A DNA stretch of 64,000 bases from the NCBI GenBank assembly GCA_017985015.1, contig JAGNYI010000003.1, positions 35,123 through 99,122 on the forward strand, read 5' to 3'. The notes beneath the pieces were generated by a model, which was not told where the DNA came from, searched no databases, and was given only the letters and a program-made list of their open reading frames with translations. Shown here piece by piece: positions 23,101-32,507 of the stretch. The DNA comes from Giesbergeria sp. Lineage in GTDB: Bacteria > Pseudomonadota > Gammaproteobacteria > Burkholderiales > Burkholderiaceae_C. The position numbers were made by a program, and so were the translations under genes. Positions within the stretch are counted from its first letter, which is position 1, and the number at the start of each line of letters is the position of its first letter.

Positions 23101-26100
23101 GCAGTTCAAGTTCCCATTCCTGCAGGCAGGTGGTCAACCGACGCGACCATTCGTCGGCTTCATTGAGATAAACGTTGTAGAGGGGGATGCCGATACTCAG
23201 GTCGCCAATGAGCTTGACGTTGTCGTCTGTGCTGGCTGCATCGCCTTGGGGCAGATCCTCCGCTGGTAGCTCTGGGAACGGCTCAGCAGCCTCGCCAGAG
23301 AAATCGGTGTCTGCCACAAGCGGCAATTCAATGCGCTCGACGGATTGAGGCTCGTCAACCTGTTCAACGGAAATCAAATCAAGCGCAGGTTCGTTGAACT
23401 GCACCACGTCTTCTTCGCGCTCTGTCGCATCCAACGCGGCCGGCTGCCCGGAGCGTTCTCCGCTTTCCACATCCGATGCCTCGAGGGCCGCTTCAAACTC
23501 AGCGAAATCGATGTCGCTTCCCGAAACGACTGGTATCGGCTCCTGCGCGGTTTCGGCCGCATCCACCGAATCGCCCAGCACGGGGGCTAGATGCTCGGCG
23601 CTGATCTGGCTGGAGGCAAGCTCGGTCGCCGTTTCAACTTGCGCGACTGACTCAACTTCTGGGAATGCAAGTGCATCTGCCGTGGGCAGGACATCTGCAG
23701 ACAAGGCAATCGCCTCATTGGCGGCGCTGTCCAGCCCAGACTGCTTAACCGGTTCGGCGAGCCCCTCGGCACTGCCGCGCGCAGGCGGCAAAACAAGGGG
23801 AAGCACATTGCCCTCCAGGCGCATGGCTTCAGCCACGCTGCGGAAGGCGTTGACATCCCAGGCCGAGTCGTCGCCGGCCGCAATATCCAGAGCCCAGCGG
23901 CCGAAACCGTCCAAGGCTTGGCGAGAAATCTCCAGTAAAGGACTCTCCATTGGCTTTTGCTCGGCAAGCCATGCGTTGAGCAGCTGCTCCATGGACCAAG
24001 CAGCCTCACCAAAATTGTTCAGCCCCACCATGCGCGAGCTGCCCTTTAGGGTATGGAACGCCCTGCGCAAGGTGGTTTGTTCGCTCAAGTCCCCAGGCGC
24101 GGCCTGCAAGGCAGACACAGCGCCCAGGCCGTTCTCCACCACTTCGCGGGCCTCTTCAAGAAAGATCTCAAGCAGTTCGTCCTCGACTTCCGGCCCGCGC
24201 ACATGAATCTGGGCGGCGGCCGGCTCAGCCGAAGATGCAGCCAAAACCGCATCAGACGGCGTAAGACTTTCTTCGACCGACATCTCTGCCGTCGGGACCG
24301 GCGCAGTTTCAACCGATGGCAATTCGGGACTGGCCTCTGGGGAGAGTGCTGCAAGAGGCGTGCGTGAATCAACCCTCGGAACCACGTCGGGAAGAGGCAC
24401 TGCAGCACGCTCTTCCACCTTGTGCGCCACATCGTCAGCATCGACTGCGCTGTCTGTGGCACGCGTGCGTGCACGTCCAGCAATCAACCGAAGCTCGCCC
24501 AGTTCCTCGTCATAGACAAACAGTTTGCGCGCCATGGCACGCTGGTAACTGAGCATGTCAATCATGAAACCCAACGCACCCAGGCTGTTGCCCAGTCTTT
24601 CAAAGAGTGCTTTGCGCTCGTCGGAGTCAATCACATCGCCGATCAGCAGCCGCTCGACCGTATCGCGCATTCGCAGTACGGCAAGTGAGGCCTGATCGAG
24701 CCCGAGCACCGAAAGCACGCCGCGCATCTGCGCCAAACGGCTCGGCACCGCAGCCAGCGGCGCAGTGTCTTCGGGATTGCGGAAAAACTGGTCCATGGAG
24801 CGTTCCGCTTCGCCCAGCGTGACGCGCAATTCATCGACGACGCTGCCCATGGTCTGGTGATCGCTGACACGGCGATACAGATCCTCCATCCACGACTCAA
24901 GAGGCTCTGGCTCCTTCCCAGCACTCACTCGGTCCAGCCGCTGCGCCAAATGCCCTGCGCGTGCAACCAACTGATCGTCGGCCGTATCCGTCTCGTCGAG
25001 CGCCGCCTGCAAATAGAGAACAGAGGTCGCAACCTCCATGGCCAATGCAGCCGAAGGCGGCTCGGCCGAGCGCACGGTCTGATCCAGCGTGCGCGTCAGT
25101 GCCTGAGCGAGACTTTCGCTGTTGCGGTTGAGTTTGCGCAGGGAATCGCAGACTAGGCTGAACTGATCCGCCGCAGGCTTGAGCTTGTTGCGGTCCCCGC
25201 CAGCAAGTGCCGACCAGGTTTCTGCGGCAGCCGCAATGCGCTTGCGTGCCTGCGCAAGAACGGCGGGATCGAAGCGCCCAAAGCGCCTGGCTTCATAGTC
25301 GACCGGCTGAAAGCGTTGCAGGCCAAAAGACTGGCGCACCGCAGCCAAAAGCGGCAGCGATTCCCCCTCGCTCGGTCTCGCCTGAGCGCAGAAGAACAGC
25401 ACATCCTGAACCAGACGGTCCGCAATCGCGTCCTCCCCGCGCGCCAGCGCCGCGTACTGCATGAGCACGCGCGATGCCACGCGCTTCACATACACGTCGG
25501 CGACAAACATGCCGCGAGAAAAAGCATCAAAAAATGCCGCACAAATCTTCCAGAAGGCGCGGCCCTGGCGATCTTCCTGGGCGGCTGCCAGACCCAGCGA
25601 CAGGTCCGTCAGATCACGGGCAGCTTCGAAATCACCGTCTTTGACAATGCGAAGCACCGCTTGGTCAAGCCGGCTTCGCGTTTCCGGGCTATAGGCAACG
25701 GGGGCCTGCAAAATCGCAAAATCGGGCTCGCGAAAACGCCGCTCGGCGGGCCACAGGTCGGCTGGATGGACCCGCTCGGCCCCGGTCAAGGCCTGGACAT
25801 CGCGGTACTGAGGGAACAGCGCGACCGGCGAGACTGCCTTGCCTGCCAACACGATTTCAAGGTATTCGCTCAGGGCAAAGCTGGCACGCTCGATGGCACC
25901 GGCGGCGTCGTCCGTGCAAAGCTCCGGGCGCTGCACAAAGCGCTGCACCGCATTCTCCATGGCATGCAGCAACAGGGCAGGCGCCGTCATACCCACCATC
26001 TCCAGCGCACCGCTGGCCTGGTGTAGCTGCTGGCGTGCCATGCGCAAGGTGGCGGCGTCGAGGGAGGCGAGGTCAGATTCGCGAGCGATCTCTGCGTCGT

Positions 26101-26239
26101 ATACAAATCGCCGCAGGGCTTTGACGGCACCGTCGAGCGACTTGCGCAACTCGTCCAGCACCCAGGCCAAAGGCCCCAGGTCCAGTTCGCCGTGCCCACC
26201 CTCGGCTACGGCAACGTTGGCGACATCATTTGGCAACAT
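20156..26239 (-). CDS. chpA: Pil-Chp chemosensory hybrid histidine kinase (ChpA/PilL)
   Basis: This is a very large CheA-type kinase (2027 aa from the ATG at 26239; a TTG at 26272 is an alternative). Histidine phosphotransfer domains show candidate histidines at ~73 (QQLHQASGAL), 729 (FHTLKGSSRM), 1059 (LAHSLAGSSA) and 1294 (LHTLKGSSRL). Acidic low-complexity linkers separate them. Then come a CheA-like ATPase (NCVAHG near 1600, then GRGIGMDVVRAEV), a CheW domain and a receiver with Asp1950 in LSDIEMPRMDGF. In Pseudomonas, ChpA phosphorylates PilG and PilH to set pilus extension, retraction and cAMP. It follows pilJ and precedes pilU. Confidence 0.95.
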   Translation of the reverse strand: MLPNDVANVAVAEGGHGELDLGPLAWVLDELRKSLDGAVKALRRFVYDAEIARESDLASLDAATLRMARQQLHQASGALEMVGMTAPALLLHAMENAVQRFVQRPELCTDDAAGAIERASFALSEYLEIVLAGKAVSPVALFPQYRDVQALTGAERVHPADLWPAERRFREPDFAILQAPVAYSPETRSRLDQAVLRIVKDGDFEAARDLTDLSLGLAAAQEDRQGRAFWKICAAFFDAFSRGMFVADVYVKRVASRVLMQYAALARGEDAIADRLVQDVLFFCAQARPSEGESLPLLAAVRQSFGLQRFQPVDYEARRFGRFDPAVLAQARKRIAAAAETWSALAGGDRNKLKPAADQFSLVCDSLRKLNRNSESLAQALTRTLDQTVRSAEPPSAALAMEVATSVLYLQAALDETDTADDQLVARAGHLAQRLDRVSAGKEPEPLESWMEDLYRRVSDHQTMGSVVDELRVTLGEAERSMDQFFRNPEDTAPLAAVPSRLAQMRGVLSVLGLDQASLAVLRMRDTVERLLIGDVIDSDERKALFERLGNSLGALGFMIDMLSYQRAMARKLFVYDEELGELRLIAGRARTRATDSAVDADDVAHKVEERAAVPLPDVVPRVDSRTPLAALSPEASPELPSVETAPVPTAEMSVEESLTPSDAVLAASSAEPAAAQIHVRGPEVEDELLEIFLEEAREVVENGLGAVSALQAAPGDLSEQTTLRRAFHTLKGSSRMVGLNNFGEAAWSMEQLLNAWLAEQKPMESPLLEISRQALDGFGRWALDIAAGDDSAWDVNAFRSVAEAMRLEGNVLPLVLPPARGSAEGLAEPVKQSGLDSAANEAIALSADVLPTADALAFPEVESVAQVETATELASSQISAEHLAPVLGDSVDAAETAQEPIPVVSGSDIDFAEFEAALEASDVESGERSGQPAALDATEREEDVVQFNEPALDLISVEQVDEPQSVERIELPLVADTDFSGEAAEPFPELPAEDLPQGDAASTDDNVKLIGDLSIGIPLYNVYLNEADEWSRRLTTCLQEWELELHECLPDTAVALAHSLAGSSATVGFDALSQTARLLEHALEHVQLQPMGEPEQAAVFLRAAEEVRRLLHQFAAGFLKEPDAQVLQDLREILEAEVSTTLSPSLPDMDAQAQARSEIEPAAQEPLVQDAAPEASEAHQGSAELSDWQEAEPVEALVPADVQPPVVGTVVPALSVPVRDREQQIDDAISRAMSLGSDLDDDIDDLDVIDPDLFPIFEEEAAELLPHLGGALRQWAARPENLGARSEVLRALHTLKGSSRLAGAMRLGEMAHRLESAIEALDAEAVTSEEIEPLLGSFDALQANFRVLRAVDGELKDDAVEPLATASPSPSQTPEETEAPSSRVQSSILVRPLGAPKASAARAAAQHSVRVRAQLLDRLVNQAGEVMITRSRLESRLGLLKGSMGDLSINLDRLRQQLRDIEVQSESQMQSRLALSKDSAAGFDPLEFDRFTRVQELTRMMAESVNDVATVQRNLQRVVEGTEDDLIAQGRQARELQRDLLRTRMVEFEGIAERLYAVVRQSSKETGKQIKLDITGGSIEMDRGVLDRMTPAFEHLLRNCVAHGIELPDVRTAAGKPAMGTVSVALRHEGNDVSVEFRDDGAGLNLAAIRSRAVAQGIIALPSDASDEEAANLIFMPGFTTASEVTELSGRGIGMDVVRAEVQALGGRIETHSEAGAGAAFRMVLPLTTAVTQVVMLRAGELAFGVPANVVELVRRVPVADIEAAYKTGQFDVAGESVPFFWAGALLQASRRSQEGAGKTRPVVIFRSASQRIAMHVDDVLGNQEAVVKNLGPQLSRLPGLAGMSVLASGAVVLIYNPVALATVYGEQLRGLQESGVASEPSRGAAVPAAPVAPAGKVPLVLVVDDSITVRRVTQRLLLREGYRVALAADGLQALERLQEERPTVVLSDIEMPRMDGFDLARNIRADATLRDLPIVMITSRIAQKHRDHAIELGVNHYLGKPYSDEELLSLVRHYAQAVTDEAVSA

Positions 26240-26286
26240 GGATTCGTTCCCGGCGGCGCGCGGCCTGTTCAATAGTCAGACAGAGA

Positions 26287-28551
26287 TCAGGCGATCTTGA
26301 AACGCGCAACAGATTGGCGCAGCTCTTCCGCCATCGTGGAGAGCTCGCGAACCTGCTGAGCAGTGGTGCGGGTGCCTTCGCCTGTTTGCTCGGTCACGGC
26401 AAAAATGTGCTGAATGTTGTCTGCCACTTCGTTGGCCAGTGTGGCTTCGCGCGAAGTGGACGAGGAAATCGACTCGATCAGCTCGGCGAGGCGTCGGGAC
26501 ACCCGATCAATCTCCGACAGGGCCGTACCGGCGCTGTCAGACAATCGAGCCCCTTCCACTACACCCTGTGTGGATCGCTCCATGGCGGCTACGGCATCCT
26601 GCGTATCGGTCTGAATGGCTTTCACCAGTGCAGAAATCTGGCGCGTGGCATCGCCCGAACGCTCAGCCAGACGCTGCACTTCTTCCGCCACCACCGAGAA
26701 TCCACGTCCGGCTTCGCCTGCAGATGCCGCCTGAATGGCGGCGTTCAGGGCCAGCACGTTGGTCTGCTCGGTAATGTCCGAAATCAGCTCAGTGATTTCG
26801 CCAATCTCCTGCGACGACTCGCCCAGGCGTTTGATCCGCTTGGAGGTGTCTTGAATCTGATCGCGGATGGAGTTCATACCGCCGATGGCGTTCTGCACGG
26901 CCTGCAGACCCGAGTCAGCGGCCTGCAGCGACTGACGTGCCACCGTGGCCGATTCCTGCGCCTGGGTAGATACTTCGTTGATGCGAGAGGCCATGTCCAG
27001 CACCGAGCGACCCGTTTCGCGAATCTCGCGCAATTGTTCTGTCGAGGCAGCGAGCAGTTCGGTGGACGTGTTGTCCACCAGCGCCGTGGTCTGGGCCACG
27101 CGTGTCGCCGTGTTTTGCACGCTTCCCACAATTTGTCGCAGCTCTTCCACGGTGTAGTTGACCGAGTCGGCAATGGCGCCGGTGATGTCTTCGGTCACGG
27201 TGGCTTCCTGGGTCAGGTCGCCCTCAGCGACGGACTGCAACTCGTTCATGAGTCGCAAAATCGCAGCTTGATTGGCGTCATTGATGCGCTTGGCCTCATG
27301 CTCCTGGCGTTGCGCGTCCCGGTGCTGCGCTTCCGCAGCCTGCTGGCGACTGCGGCTGTCAAGCAGCTGCACACGGGAGATTCCCACGCCGCACAAGATC
27401 ACAAAAAGACCGGCCAGCACCAACGCAGCGAGTTGCCCGGCACCCATGCCGGTCTGGGCCGTGAGGCGGTTTTGGAGAGCTTCGAGCTGGCGACGCAGCG
27501 GTTCGCTGTCGCCGATGATGGCGGTTTGCGCTTCACGCGCCGAGACCAAACCCTGCAAGTTGCCAAGAATGGCACTGGCCTGCGTGCGGGTTTCTTCATA
27601 CAGCTTGATGAGTGCGGTCAGTTGCTCGCGCGTCTGCGCGTCGCGCGTCGCACTCAAACGCAATTCAGGACTGCCATCGAGCAGCCCCTGCGCGATTTCC
27701 TTGAACGAATTCAAGTCCTTGCCCAGCAAAAACACCGCCTCCGGGCTTACCCCCTCGGTAGTCTGAAACTCGTTGGCCGATTTGCCGATACGTTGTGTCA
27801 GCATCCCAAGCTGCCCAGCCGCTGAAATTTCTGAAGCCGGCGCATTTTGCTGCAGCTTGAGCGACGACACGGTTTCGGCAATCTCGAGAAGATCGGAAGA
27901 CTGGCGGTTGATGGTGCGCAGCGCATCACCCACCTGCGTAAGAATTTTTTGCTGTCCCATCACGACAGTGGAATTGCGTTCGGCCCGCTCCATCAAAGGC
28001 TGGATCGATTGGAGATCGGACTGATAGCTTACGCCGAGCTCTTGCACGCCCAGTTCGCTGTCGCCAGCCTGCAGAGCGCGCACGTTGCGGGCCAGCACAC
28101 CCGAACTCTCCACCACATCGGGGAAGGCCTGGGGGCTACCCACCAAGGCCTGAGAAACCGATTTTGCAAGGCGCTGCGACTGCATCAGCGACTGTCCAGT
28201 GGCCGCCAACTGCTGTGCCGAACGCTCGGACTGGCGCAAGACCCAGCCGGCAATCAATGCCAACAAAACCACGCCCAACGCCAGAAGCATCAGCAGTCGG
28301 CGCTGATGCTCCGCCGCCGTGGCCTCACCCAACAAAGGCAACGAGATGCGATCGATGGATGATTCCGGAAGTTCCACGTCTGCGGGATCGGGACTCCCCT
28401 GCACACTGTTAAGCGCATCGCCCGGATAGTGCTCACGCAGCGGATCGCTCATGACAGGCCCCGCAGCCCCTTGCTCACCCGACAGTGCGCCGTCGACGGT
28501 AGCGGCCGGAGTGCGATTGAACAATTTTCCAAAATTTTGAGCAACAGACAT
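26287..28551 (-). CDS. pilJ: Methyl-accepting chemotaxis protein PilJ
   Basis: The 754-aa inner-membrane receptor of the Pil-Chp system has a transmembrane helix near residues 86-106 ([20 protein letters not shown]). A long periplasmic region with type IV pili methyl-accepting PilJ-like repeats follows. A second helix comes near ~380 ([18 protein letters not shown]), then HAMP and the cytoplasmic signalling domain with the hairpin tip [20 protein letters not shown]. There is an unusually long ~85-residue N-terminal cytoplasmic segment. It is transcribed after pilI and before chpA. In Pseudomonas PilJ senses pilin or surface contact; ligand here unknown. Confidence 0.95.
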   Translation of the reverse strand: MSVAQNFGKLFNRTPAATVDGALSGEQGAAGPVMSDPLREHYPGDALNSVQGSPDPADVELPESSIDRISLPLLGEATAAEHQRRLLMLLALGVVLLALIAGWVLRQSERSAQQLAATGQSLMQSQRLAKSVSQALVGSPQAFPDVVESSGVLARNVRALQAGDSELGVQELGVSYQSDLQSIQPLMERAERNSTVVMGQQKILTQVGDALRTINRQSSDLLEIAETVSSLKLQQNAPASEISAAGQLGMLTQRIGKSANEFQTTEGVSPEAVFLLGKDLNSFKEIAQGLLDGSPELRLSATRDAQTREQLTALIKLYEETRTQASAILGNLQGLVSAREAQTAIIGDSEPLRRQLEALQNRLTAQTGMGAGQLAALVLAGLFVILCGVGISRVQLLDSRSRQQAAEAQHRDAQRQEHEAKRINDANQAAILRLMNELQSVAEGDLTQEATVTEDITGAIADSVNYTVEELRQIVGSVQNTATRVAQTTALVDNTSTELLAASTEQLREIRETGRSVLDMASRINEVSTQAQESATVARQSLQAADSGLQAVQNAIGGMNSIRDQIQDTSKRIKRLGESSQEIGEITELISDITEQTNVLALNAAIQAASAGEAGRGFSVVAEEVQRLAERSGDATRQISALVKAIQTDTQDAVAAMERSTQGVVEGARLSDSAGTALSEIDRVSRRLAELIESISSSTSREATLANEVADNIQHIFAVTEQTGEGTRTTAQQVRELSTMAEELRQSVARFKIA

Positions 28552-28572
28552 GGAGCAGCCTTACAGAGAAAT

Positions 28573-29100
28573 TCAAGCACTGATGCTCAGAAATGCGGGA
28601 TGCTGCGAAAGCACCTGCAAATTGAGCTCCTGCCAGCGAGCGCCGCCAGCGTCAATATAGGTGGTCCCAAAAAAATCCGGGGCATCGTCGGCGGGAGGTT
28701 CGGAGTTCACAAACACCTCGGTACTGCGCAATCCGGCCAACCGATCGACGAGCAGTGCCGCATTGACTTCCAGCGCAGCATTCAACGCAAGCAGGCTGGA
28801 CTCGCCAAGCGCCTGTTCACTGCGCACAGCGCCATGACCCAACAAACGCGCCAGGTCCACCACGCCCGTGAGGCCGCCCCGCAAGTTGGCCACGCCCAAA
28901 AACCAGTCTTGTGTGTACGGCACGGCCTGCACAGATGTCCACGGGAAAATCTCACCCGCCTGCGCCAACGGCATCAAATAGTTCTGGCCGGCCGATTCCA
29001 CAGCCAGCCAAGAAGAAACCGACAGATTTTCACTGCGCGCCGCCTGCAAGCGGCTGGCCAGACGAATTTGGAGTTCGCGGAGTGCTTCACGATTTGCCAT
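28573..29100 (-). CDS. pilI: CheW-like coupling protein PilI
   Basis: This 175-aa protein has a CheW domain that should link PilJ to the ChpA kinase in the cytoplasm. Visible features are VESAGQNYLMPLAQAGEIFP, DWFLGVANLRGGLTGVVDLA and an ending typical of PilI (NLQVLSQHPAFLSISA). It lies between pilH and pilJ in the same direction, 21 bases upstream of pilJ, the same order as in Pseudomonas. Confidence 0.93.
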   Translation of the reverse strand: MANREALRELQIRLASRLQAARSENLSVSSWLAVESAGQNYLMPLAQAGEIFPWTSVQAVPYTQDWFLGVANLRGGLTGVVDLARLLGHGAVRSEQALGESSLLALNAALEVNAALLVDRLAGLRSTEVFVNSEPPADDAPDFFGTTYIDAGGARWQELNLQVLSQHPAFLSISA

Positions 29101-29116
29101 AGAAATTCGACGCCGC

Positions 29117-29482
29117 TTAGTTAAGGGCGTCGATCTTGGCCTGAAGCTCTACGGGGTCCACAGGCTTGGTGATGTAACCACGCGCACCCTGGCGCATCCC
29201 CCAGACACGATCGGTCTCCTGATTCTTGCTGGTACACATAATGATGGGTACATCGGCGTACTGTGGATCGCGGCTGATGGCGCGCGTCAGCTGAAAACCG
29301 TTTTGGCCGGGCATGACCACATCCATGAGAATCAGATCTGGCTTCTCTTCAGCCAAACGCCTGAACGCCTCTTCGGCATTTTCCGCCGTTCGGACCTGCA
29401 TGCCCTTTTTCTGCAACAAATCGGTAAGGAACATCAATTCGGTCTTCGAATCATCGACAACCAATACTTTCTGGATAGCCAT
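29117..29482 (-). CDS. pilH: Response regulator PilH
   Basis: The 121-aa protein is a single receiver domain (CheY type). The phosphate-accepting residue is Asp54 in LILMDVVMPGQNG. The conserved acidic pair is Asp10-Asp11 and the Lys is in GYITKPVDP. In Pseudomonas PilH acts opposite to PilG, promoting retraction and damping signalling. I chose the ATG at 29482 because it aligns with the receiver start and shares one base with the pilG stop. Confidence 0.94.
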   Translation of the reverse strand: MAIQKVLVVDDSKTELMFLTDLLQKKGMQVRTAENAEEAFRRLAEEKPDLILMDVVMPGQNGFQLTRAISRDPQYADVPIIMCTSKNQETDRVWGMRQGARGYITKPVDPVELQAKIDALN

Positions 29483-29880
29483 CACATCGCTCCTTGGGAA
29501 ACACTGGCAAATTGCTGCACAGCCTGCAACAATTGGTCTTTGGTAAACGGCTTGGTCAGATAATCCTGGCATCCAACCATTCTTCCGCGGGCCTTATCGA
29601 ATACGCCGTCCTTCGACGAAAGCATGACGACAGGCGTCTGCGCGAAATTGGGATTTCTCTTGATGATGGCGACGGTTTGATAGCCGTCGAGCTTGGGCAT
29701 CAAAATATCGCAGAAAATCACCTGAGGATGATAATCATTGACCTTTGCCAAGGCATCAAAACCATCGTCGGCAAGAAGCACTTCGTGCCCTCCCTGCTTC
29801 AGAAAAATTTCGGCACTGCGCCGAATGGTATTGCTGTCATCCACCACGAGCACTTTGAAAGAGGCACCGGTTGTAGTCAA
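29482..29880 (-). CDS. pilG: Response regulator PilG, TTG start
   Basis: This 132-aa receiver protein carries Asp58 in VIFCDILMPKLDGY and Lys in YLTKPFTK. It is the first gene of the Pil-Chp operon; in Pseudomonas PilG promotes pilus extension and cAMP synthesis. The start must be the TTG at 29880: the codon two positions upstream in frame is TGA and there is no ATG before the receiver core. GGAG lies nine bases before the TTG. A weak start codon on the first gene may limit PilG amounts (inference). Confidence 0.94.
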   Translation of the reverse strand: MTTTGASFKVLVVDDSNTIRRSAEIFLKQGGHEVLLADDGFDALAKVNDYHPQVIFCDILMPKLDGYQTVAIIKRNPNFAQTPVVMLSSKDGVFDKARGRMVGCQDYLTKPFTKDQLLQAVQQFASVSQGAM

Positions 29881-29929
29881 TTGTCACTGCTCCGATGGAA
29901 AATAAAACACGAGAGTAAGAGTCCACATT

Positions 29930-30103
29930 TCAAATCTGGACCATCTCGAAATCCTGTTTGCCCGCCCCGCATTCGGGACACAGCCAGCTGGCGGGAACCT
30001 CCTCCCATGACGTGCCTGCAGGTATCCCATCTTCGGGATAACCCTTGGCCTCTTCATAAATCCAGCCACAAATCAAACACATCCAGGTTTTTGGTTCGGT
30101 CAC
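29930..30103 (-). CDS. Rubredoxin
   Basis: This 57-aa iron protein is short but clear. Two CxxC pairs, Cys9/Cys12 (MCLICGWIY) and Cys42/Cys45 (LCPECGAGK), bind one iron. The aromatic core and the loop GYPEDGIPAGTSWEEVP are typical. It starts with a GTG at 30103; an in-frame TAA lies two codons upstream, so no longer form is possible. Rubredoxins carry single electrons, for example to oxygenases or in oxidative-stress defence; the partner is unknown. It is 49 bases upstream of pilG and divergent from thiD. Confidence 0.95.
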   Translation of the reverse strand: MTEPKTWMCLICGWIYEEAKGYPEDGIPAGTSWEEVPASWLCPECGAGKQDFEMVQI

Positions 30104-30199
30104 AGCTTAAGGGGGCTTCACATAGAATGCAACGATTGTATCTAGGCAAAACAGCAGCCTGCCGTTTTTGCACCACCCTCCCCTGCGCCATTAGGGTTC

Positions 30200-31141
30200 A
30201 TGACGGACAACTCCCTTTTCGCTCCCAAGCCAGACCTGGCCGCCAAGCTGGCGCAGACGCGCACCCCGGCCTGCGTGATGCTGATCAATGCCAACGACCC
30301 GAGCGGAGCTGCGGGCCTTACGGCCGACATTGCGACGACGGCCTCGGTGGGAGGCCATCCCGTCGCCGTAGTGGCAGGAACCTATATCCGCGACACCGCG
30401 CAGATCTTCGACTATTACGCACTCGATGAAGAAGCGGTCATGGAGCAGGCACGGGCGGCGCTTGAAGATCTTCCGGTGCAAATCATCAAGATCGGCTTTG
30501 TCGGCACGCCAGAGAACCTCAGCGCCTTGGCCGAACTGATGTCGGACTACCCCGAGCTGCCCGTGGTCTCGTACATGCCCAACCTGTCCTGGTGGGAGGA
30601 AGAGCGCATCGATCTCTATCTGGATGCGTTCAGAGAACTTGTGCTACCGCAAACCACAGTGTTGGTAGGAAACCACAGTACCCTGTGGCGTTGGCTGCTG
30701 CCGGACTGGGACAAGGACGTCAGCCCCGGGCCGCGGGACCTTGCGGCGGCTGCTGCGGAAGTGGGCGTGCCCTACACGCTGGTCACCGGAATCGCCCTGC
30801 CGGAACAGTTCGTGGACAATGCGCTGGCCACGCCCGAGACCATTCTCTGCAGCGGGCGCGTCGAACTGTTTGACGCCACTTTCACCGGCGCCGGCGACAC
30901 GCTTTCTGCGGCCCTTGCCGCCCTGCTGGCAACGGGTTGCGATCTGACTGAAGCCTGCACCGAAGCCCTGGGCTATCTCGACGGCTGCCTTGAAGCGGGG
31001 TTTCGGCCCGGCATGGGACATGTGGTACCTGACCGCATGTTCTGGGCCGAAACCGATGATTCCGACGAGCCCTCGCCCGACAACGAAGAACTGCCAACTC
31101 CGATCGAGTTTGGCCTTCCCCCGCATGACACAAAACACTGA
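30200..31141 (+). CDS. thiD: Hydroxymethylpyrimidine/phosphomethylpyrimidine kinase ThiD
   Basis: The 313-aa enzyme phosphorylates the pyrimidine moiety of thiamine twice. Support comes from the ribokinase-like fold: [19 protein letters not shown] near the start, [11 protein letters not shown], and the anion-hole motif [20 protein letters not shown] ~25-residue acidic C-terminal tail ([12 protein letters not shown]) is longer than usual. Its 3' end overlaps hemL by 17 bases, indicating co-transcription. I saw no thiamine-pyrophosphate riboswitch in the 96-base leader. Confidence 0.92.
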   Translation: MTDNSLFAPKPDLAAKLAQTRTPACVMLINANDPSGAAGLTADIATTASVGGHPVAVVAGTYIRDTAQIFDYYALDEEAVMEQARAALEDLPVQIIKIGFVGTPENLSALAELMSDYPELPVVSYMPNLSWWEEERIDLYLDAFRELVLPQTTVLVGNHSTLWRWLLPDWDKDVSPGPRDLAAAAAEVGVPYTLVTGIALPEQFVDNALATPETILCSGRVELFDATFTGAGDTLSAALAALLATGCDLTEACTEALGYLDGCLEAGFRPGMGHVVPDRMFWAETDDSDEPSPDNEELPTPIEFGLPPHDTKH

Positions 31142-32429
31142 CTGCAATCTTTCACTTTTCGAGCGTGCCAAGGTCGTAATCCCCGGCGGCGTCAACTCGC
31201 CGGTGCGCGCCTTCAAGGCGGTGGGCGGCACGCCGCGCTTTGTCCAACGCGCCCACGGCGCTTATTTCTGGGACGCCAACGGCCAGAAGTACATCGACTA
31301 CATCGGTTCATGGGGGCCGATGATTCTGGGCCACGGCCATCCCGCCGTGCTGGAGGCCGTGCAAAAGGCCGCGCTCGATGGTTTTTCCTTTGGCGCCCCC
31401 ACCGAGCGCGAGGTACAGCTGGCCGAAGCCATCATTGAGCGGGTGCCGTCCATGGACATGGTGCGGCTGGTCAGCTCGGGCACCGAAGCCGGCATGAGTG
31501 CCATTCGGCTGGCGCGCGGGGCCACCGGGCGCAGCAAGATCCTCAAATTTGAAGGTTGCTACCACGGCCATGCCGACGCGCTGCTGGTCAAGGCCGGCTC
31601 GGGCCTGGCTACCTTTGGCAACGCCACCAGCGCGGGCGTGCCGCCCGAGGTGGTGCAGCACACCCTGGTGCTGGAGTACAACAACGTCGTCCAGCTGGAA
31701 GAGGCCTTCGCCCTGCACGGTCGCGAAATTGCCTGCCTGATGATGGAGCCCATTGCCGGCAACATGAACTTCGTGCGCGCCAGCGTCGAGTTCACCCGCC
31801 GCTGCCGCGAGCTGTGCACCGAATACGGCGCGCTGCTGGTCTACGACGAGGTCATGACCGGCTTTCGCGTGGCGCTGGGTGGGGCGCAGAGCCTCTATGC
31901 CCAGCACATTCCGGGGTTTGCACCCGACATCACGGTCATGGGCAAGGTCATTGGGGGCGGCATGCCGCTGGCGGCCTTTGGCGGCCGGCGCGAGGTCATG
32001 GAGCAACTCGCACCACTGGGCGCCGTCTACCAGGCCGGCACGCTCTCGGGCAATCCGGTGGCCACGGCCTGCGGGCTGGCGACGCTGCAGGAAATCTCCA
32101 AACCCGGTTTTTACGACGCGCTGGCAAGCCGCACGCGCGCACTGGTCACAGCGCTGGAAGCCGCGGCTACCGACGAGGGCGTTCCTTTCTGCGGCGACAG
32201 CGAAGGCGGCATGTTCGGCTTCTTCCTGCTGCCCGAGTTGCCGCAGAACTACGCACAGGTGATGCGCACCGAGGGCGCACGCTTTAACCGCTTGTTTCAC
32301 GGCTTGCTCGATCGCGGCGTGTACATCGCGCCTGCGTTGTACGAGGCCGGGTTCGTCAGCGCAGCCCATACGGACGAAGACATCGCTGCCACCGTAGCGG
32401 CGGCCCGCGAAGTGTTCAGAGCGCTATAA
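31125..32429 (+). CDS. hemL: Glutamate-1-semialdehyde 2,1-aminomutase
   Basis: This 434-aa PLP enzyme makes 5-aminolevulinate for haem in the C5 pathway. The start at 31125 gives [20 protein letters not shown], which aligns with the family N-terminus. Motifs are [56 protein letters not shown] and the PLP lysine in [17 protein letters not shown]. Length matches the family. It overlaps thiD upstream. A copy of the 3' element follows its stop at once. Confidence 0.97.
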   Translation: MTQNTDCNLSLFERAKVVIPGGVNSPVRAFKAVGGTPRFVQRAHGAYFWDANGQKYIDYIGSWGPMILGHGHPAVLEAVQKAALDGFSFGAPTEREVQLAEAIIERVPSMDMVRLVSSGTEAGMSAIRLARGATGRSKILKFEGCYHGHADALLVKAGSGLATFGNATSAGVPPEVVQHTLVLEYNNVVQLEEAFALHGREIACLMMEPIAGNMNFVRASVEFTRRCRELCTEYGALLVYDEVMTGFRVALGGAQSLYAQHIPGFAPDITVMGKVIGGGMPLAAFGGRREVMEQLAPLGAVYQAGTLSGNPVATACGLATLQEISKPGFYDALASRTRALVTALEAAATDEGVPFCGDSEGGMFGFFLLPELPQNYAQVMRTEGARFNRLFHGLLDRGVYIAPALYEAGFVSAAHTDEDIAATVAAAREVFRAL

Positions 32430-32433
32430 ATTA

Positions 32434-32471
32434 AATAGCTGTTAGCGCTTTATACATAAGCGCTAGAGGCC
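32434..32471 (+). repeat. 3' intergenic element, copy B
   Basis: It reads AATAGCTGTTAGCGCTTTAT then ACATAAGCGCTAGAGGCC, four bases after the hemL stop. The arms TTAGCGCTT and AAGCGCTAG can pair as a hairpin. It has the same orientation as the upstream gene, like the other four copies. Confidence 0.85.
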
Positions 32472-32507
32472 AAAAATACCTAAATTTCTTTCTGCCCCCG
32501 CCCATCC

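Noticed and set aside
30104-30199. Possible thiamine-pyrophosphate riboswitch upstream of thiD
   Set aside because: No CTGAGA-type core or matching stems are present in the 96-base leader.
31120-31145. thiD-hemL overlap as a fusion or frameshift
   Set aside because: Both genes have complete ends and the 17-base overlap is in different frames; it is ordinary gene overlap.
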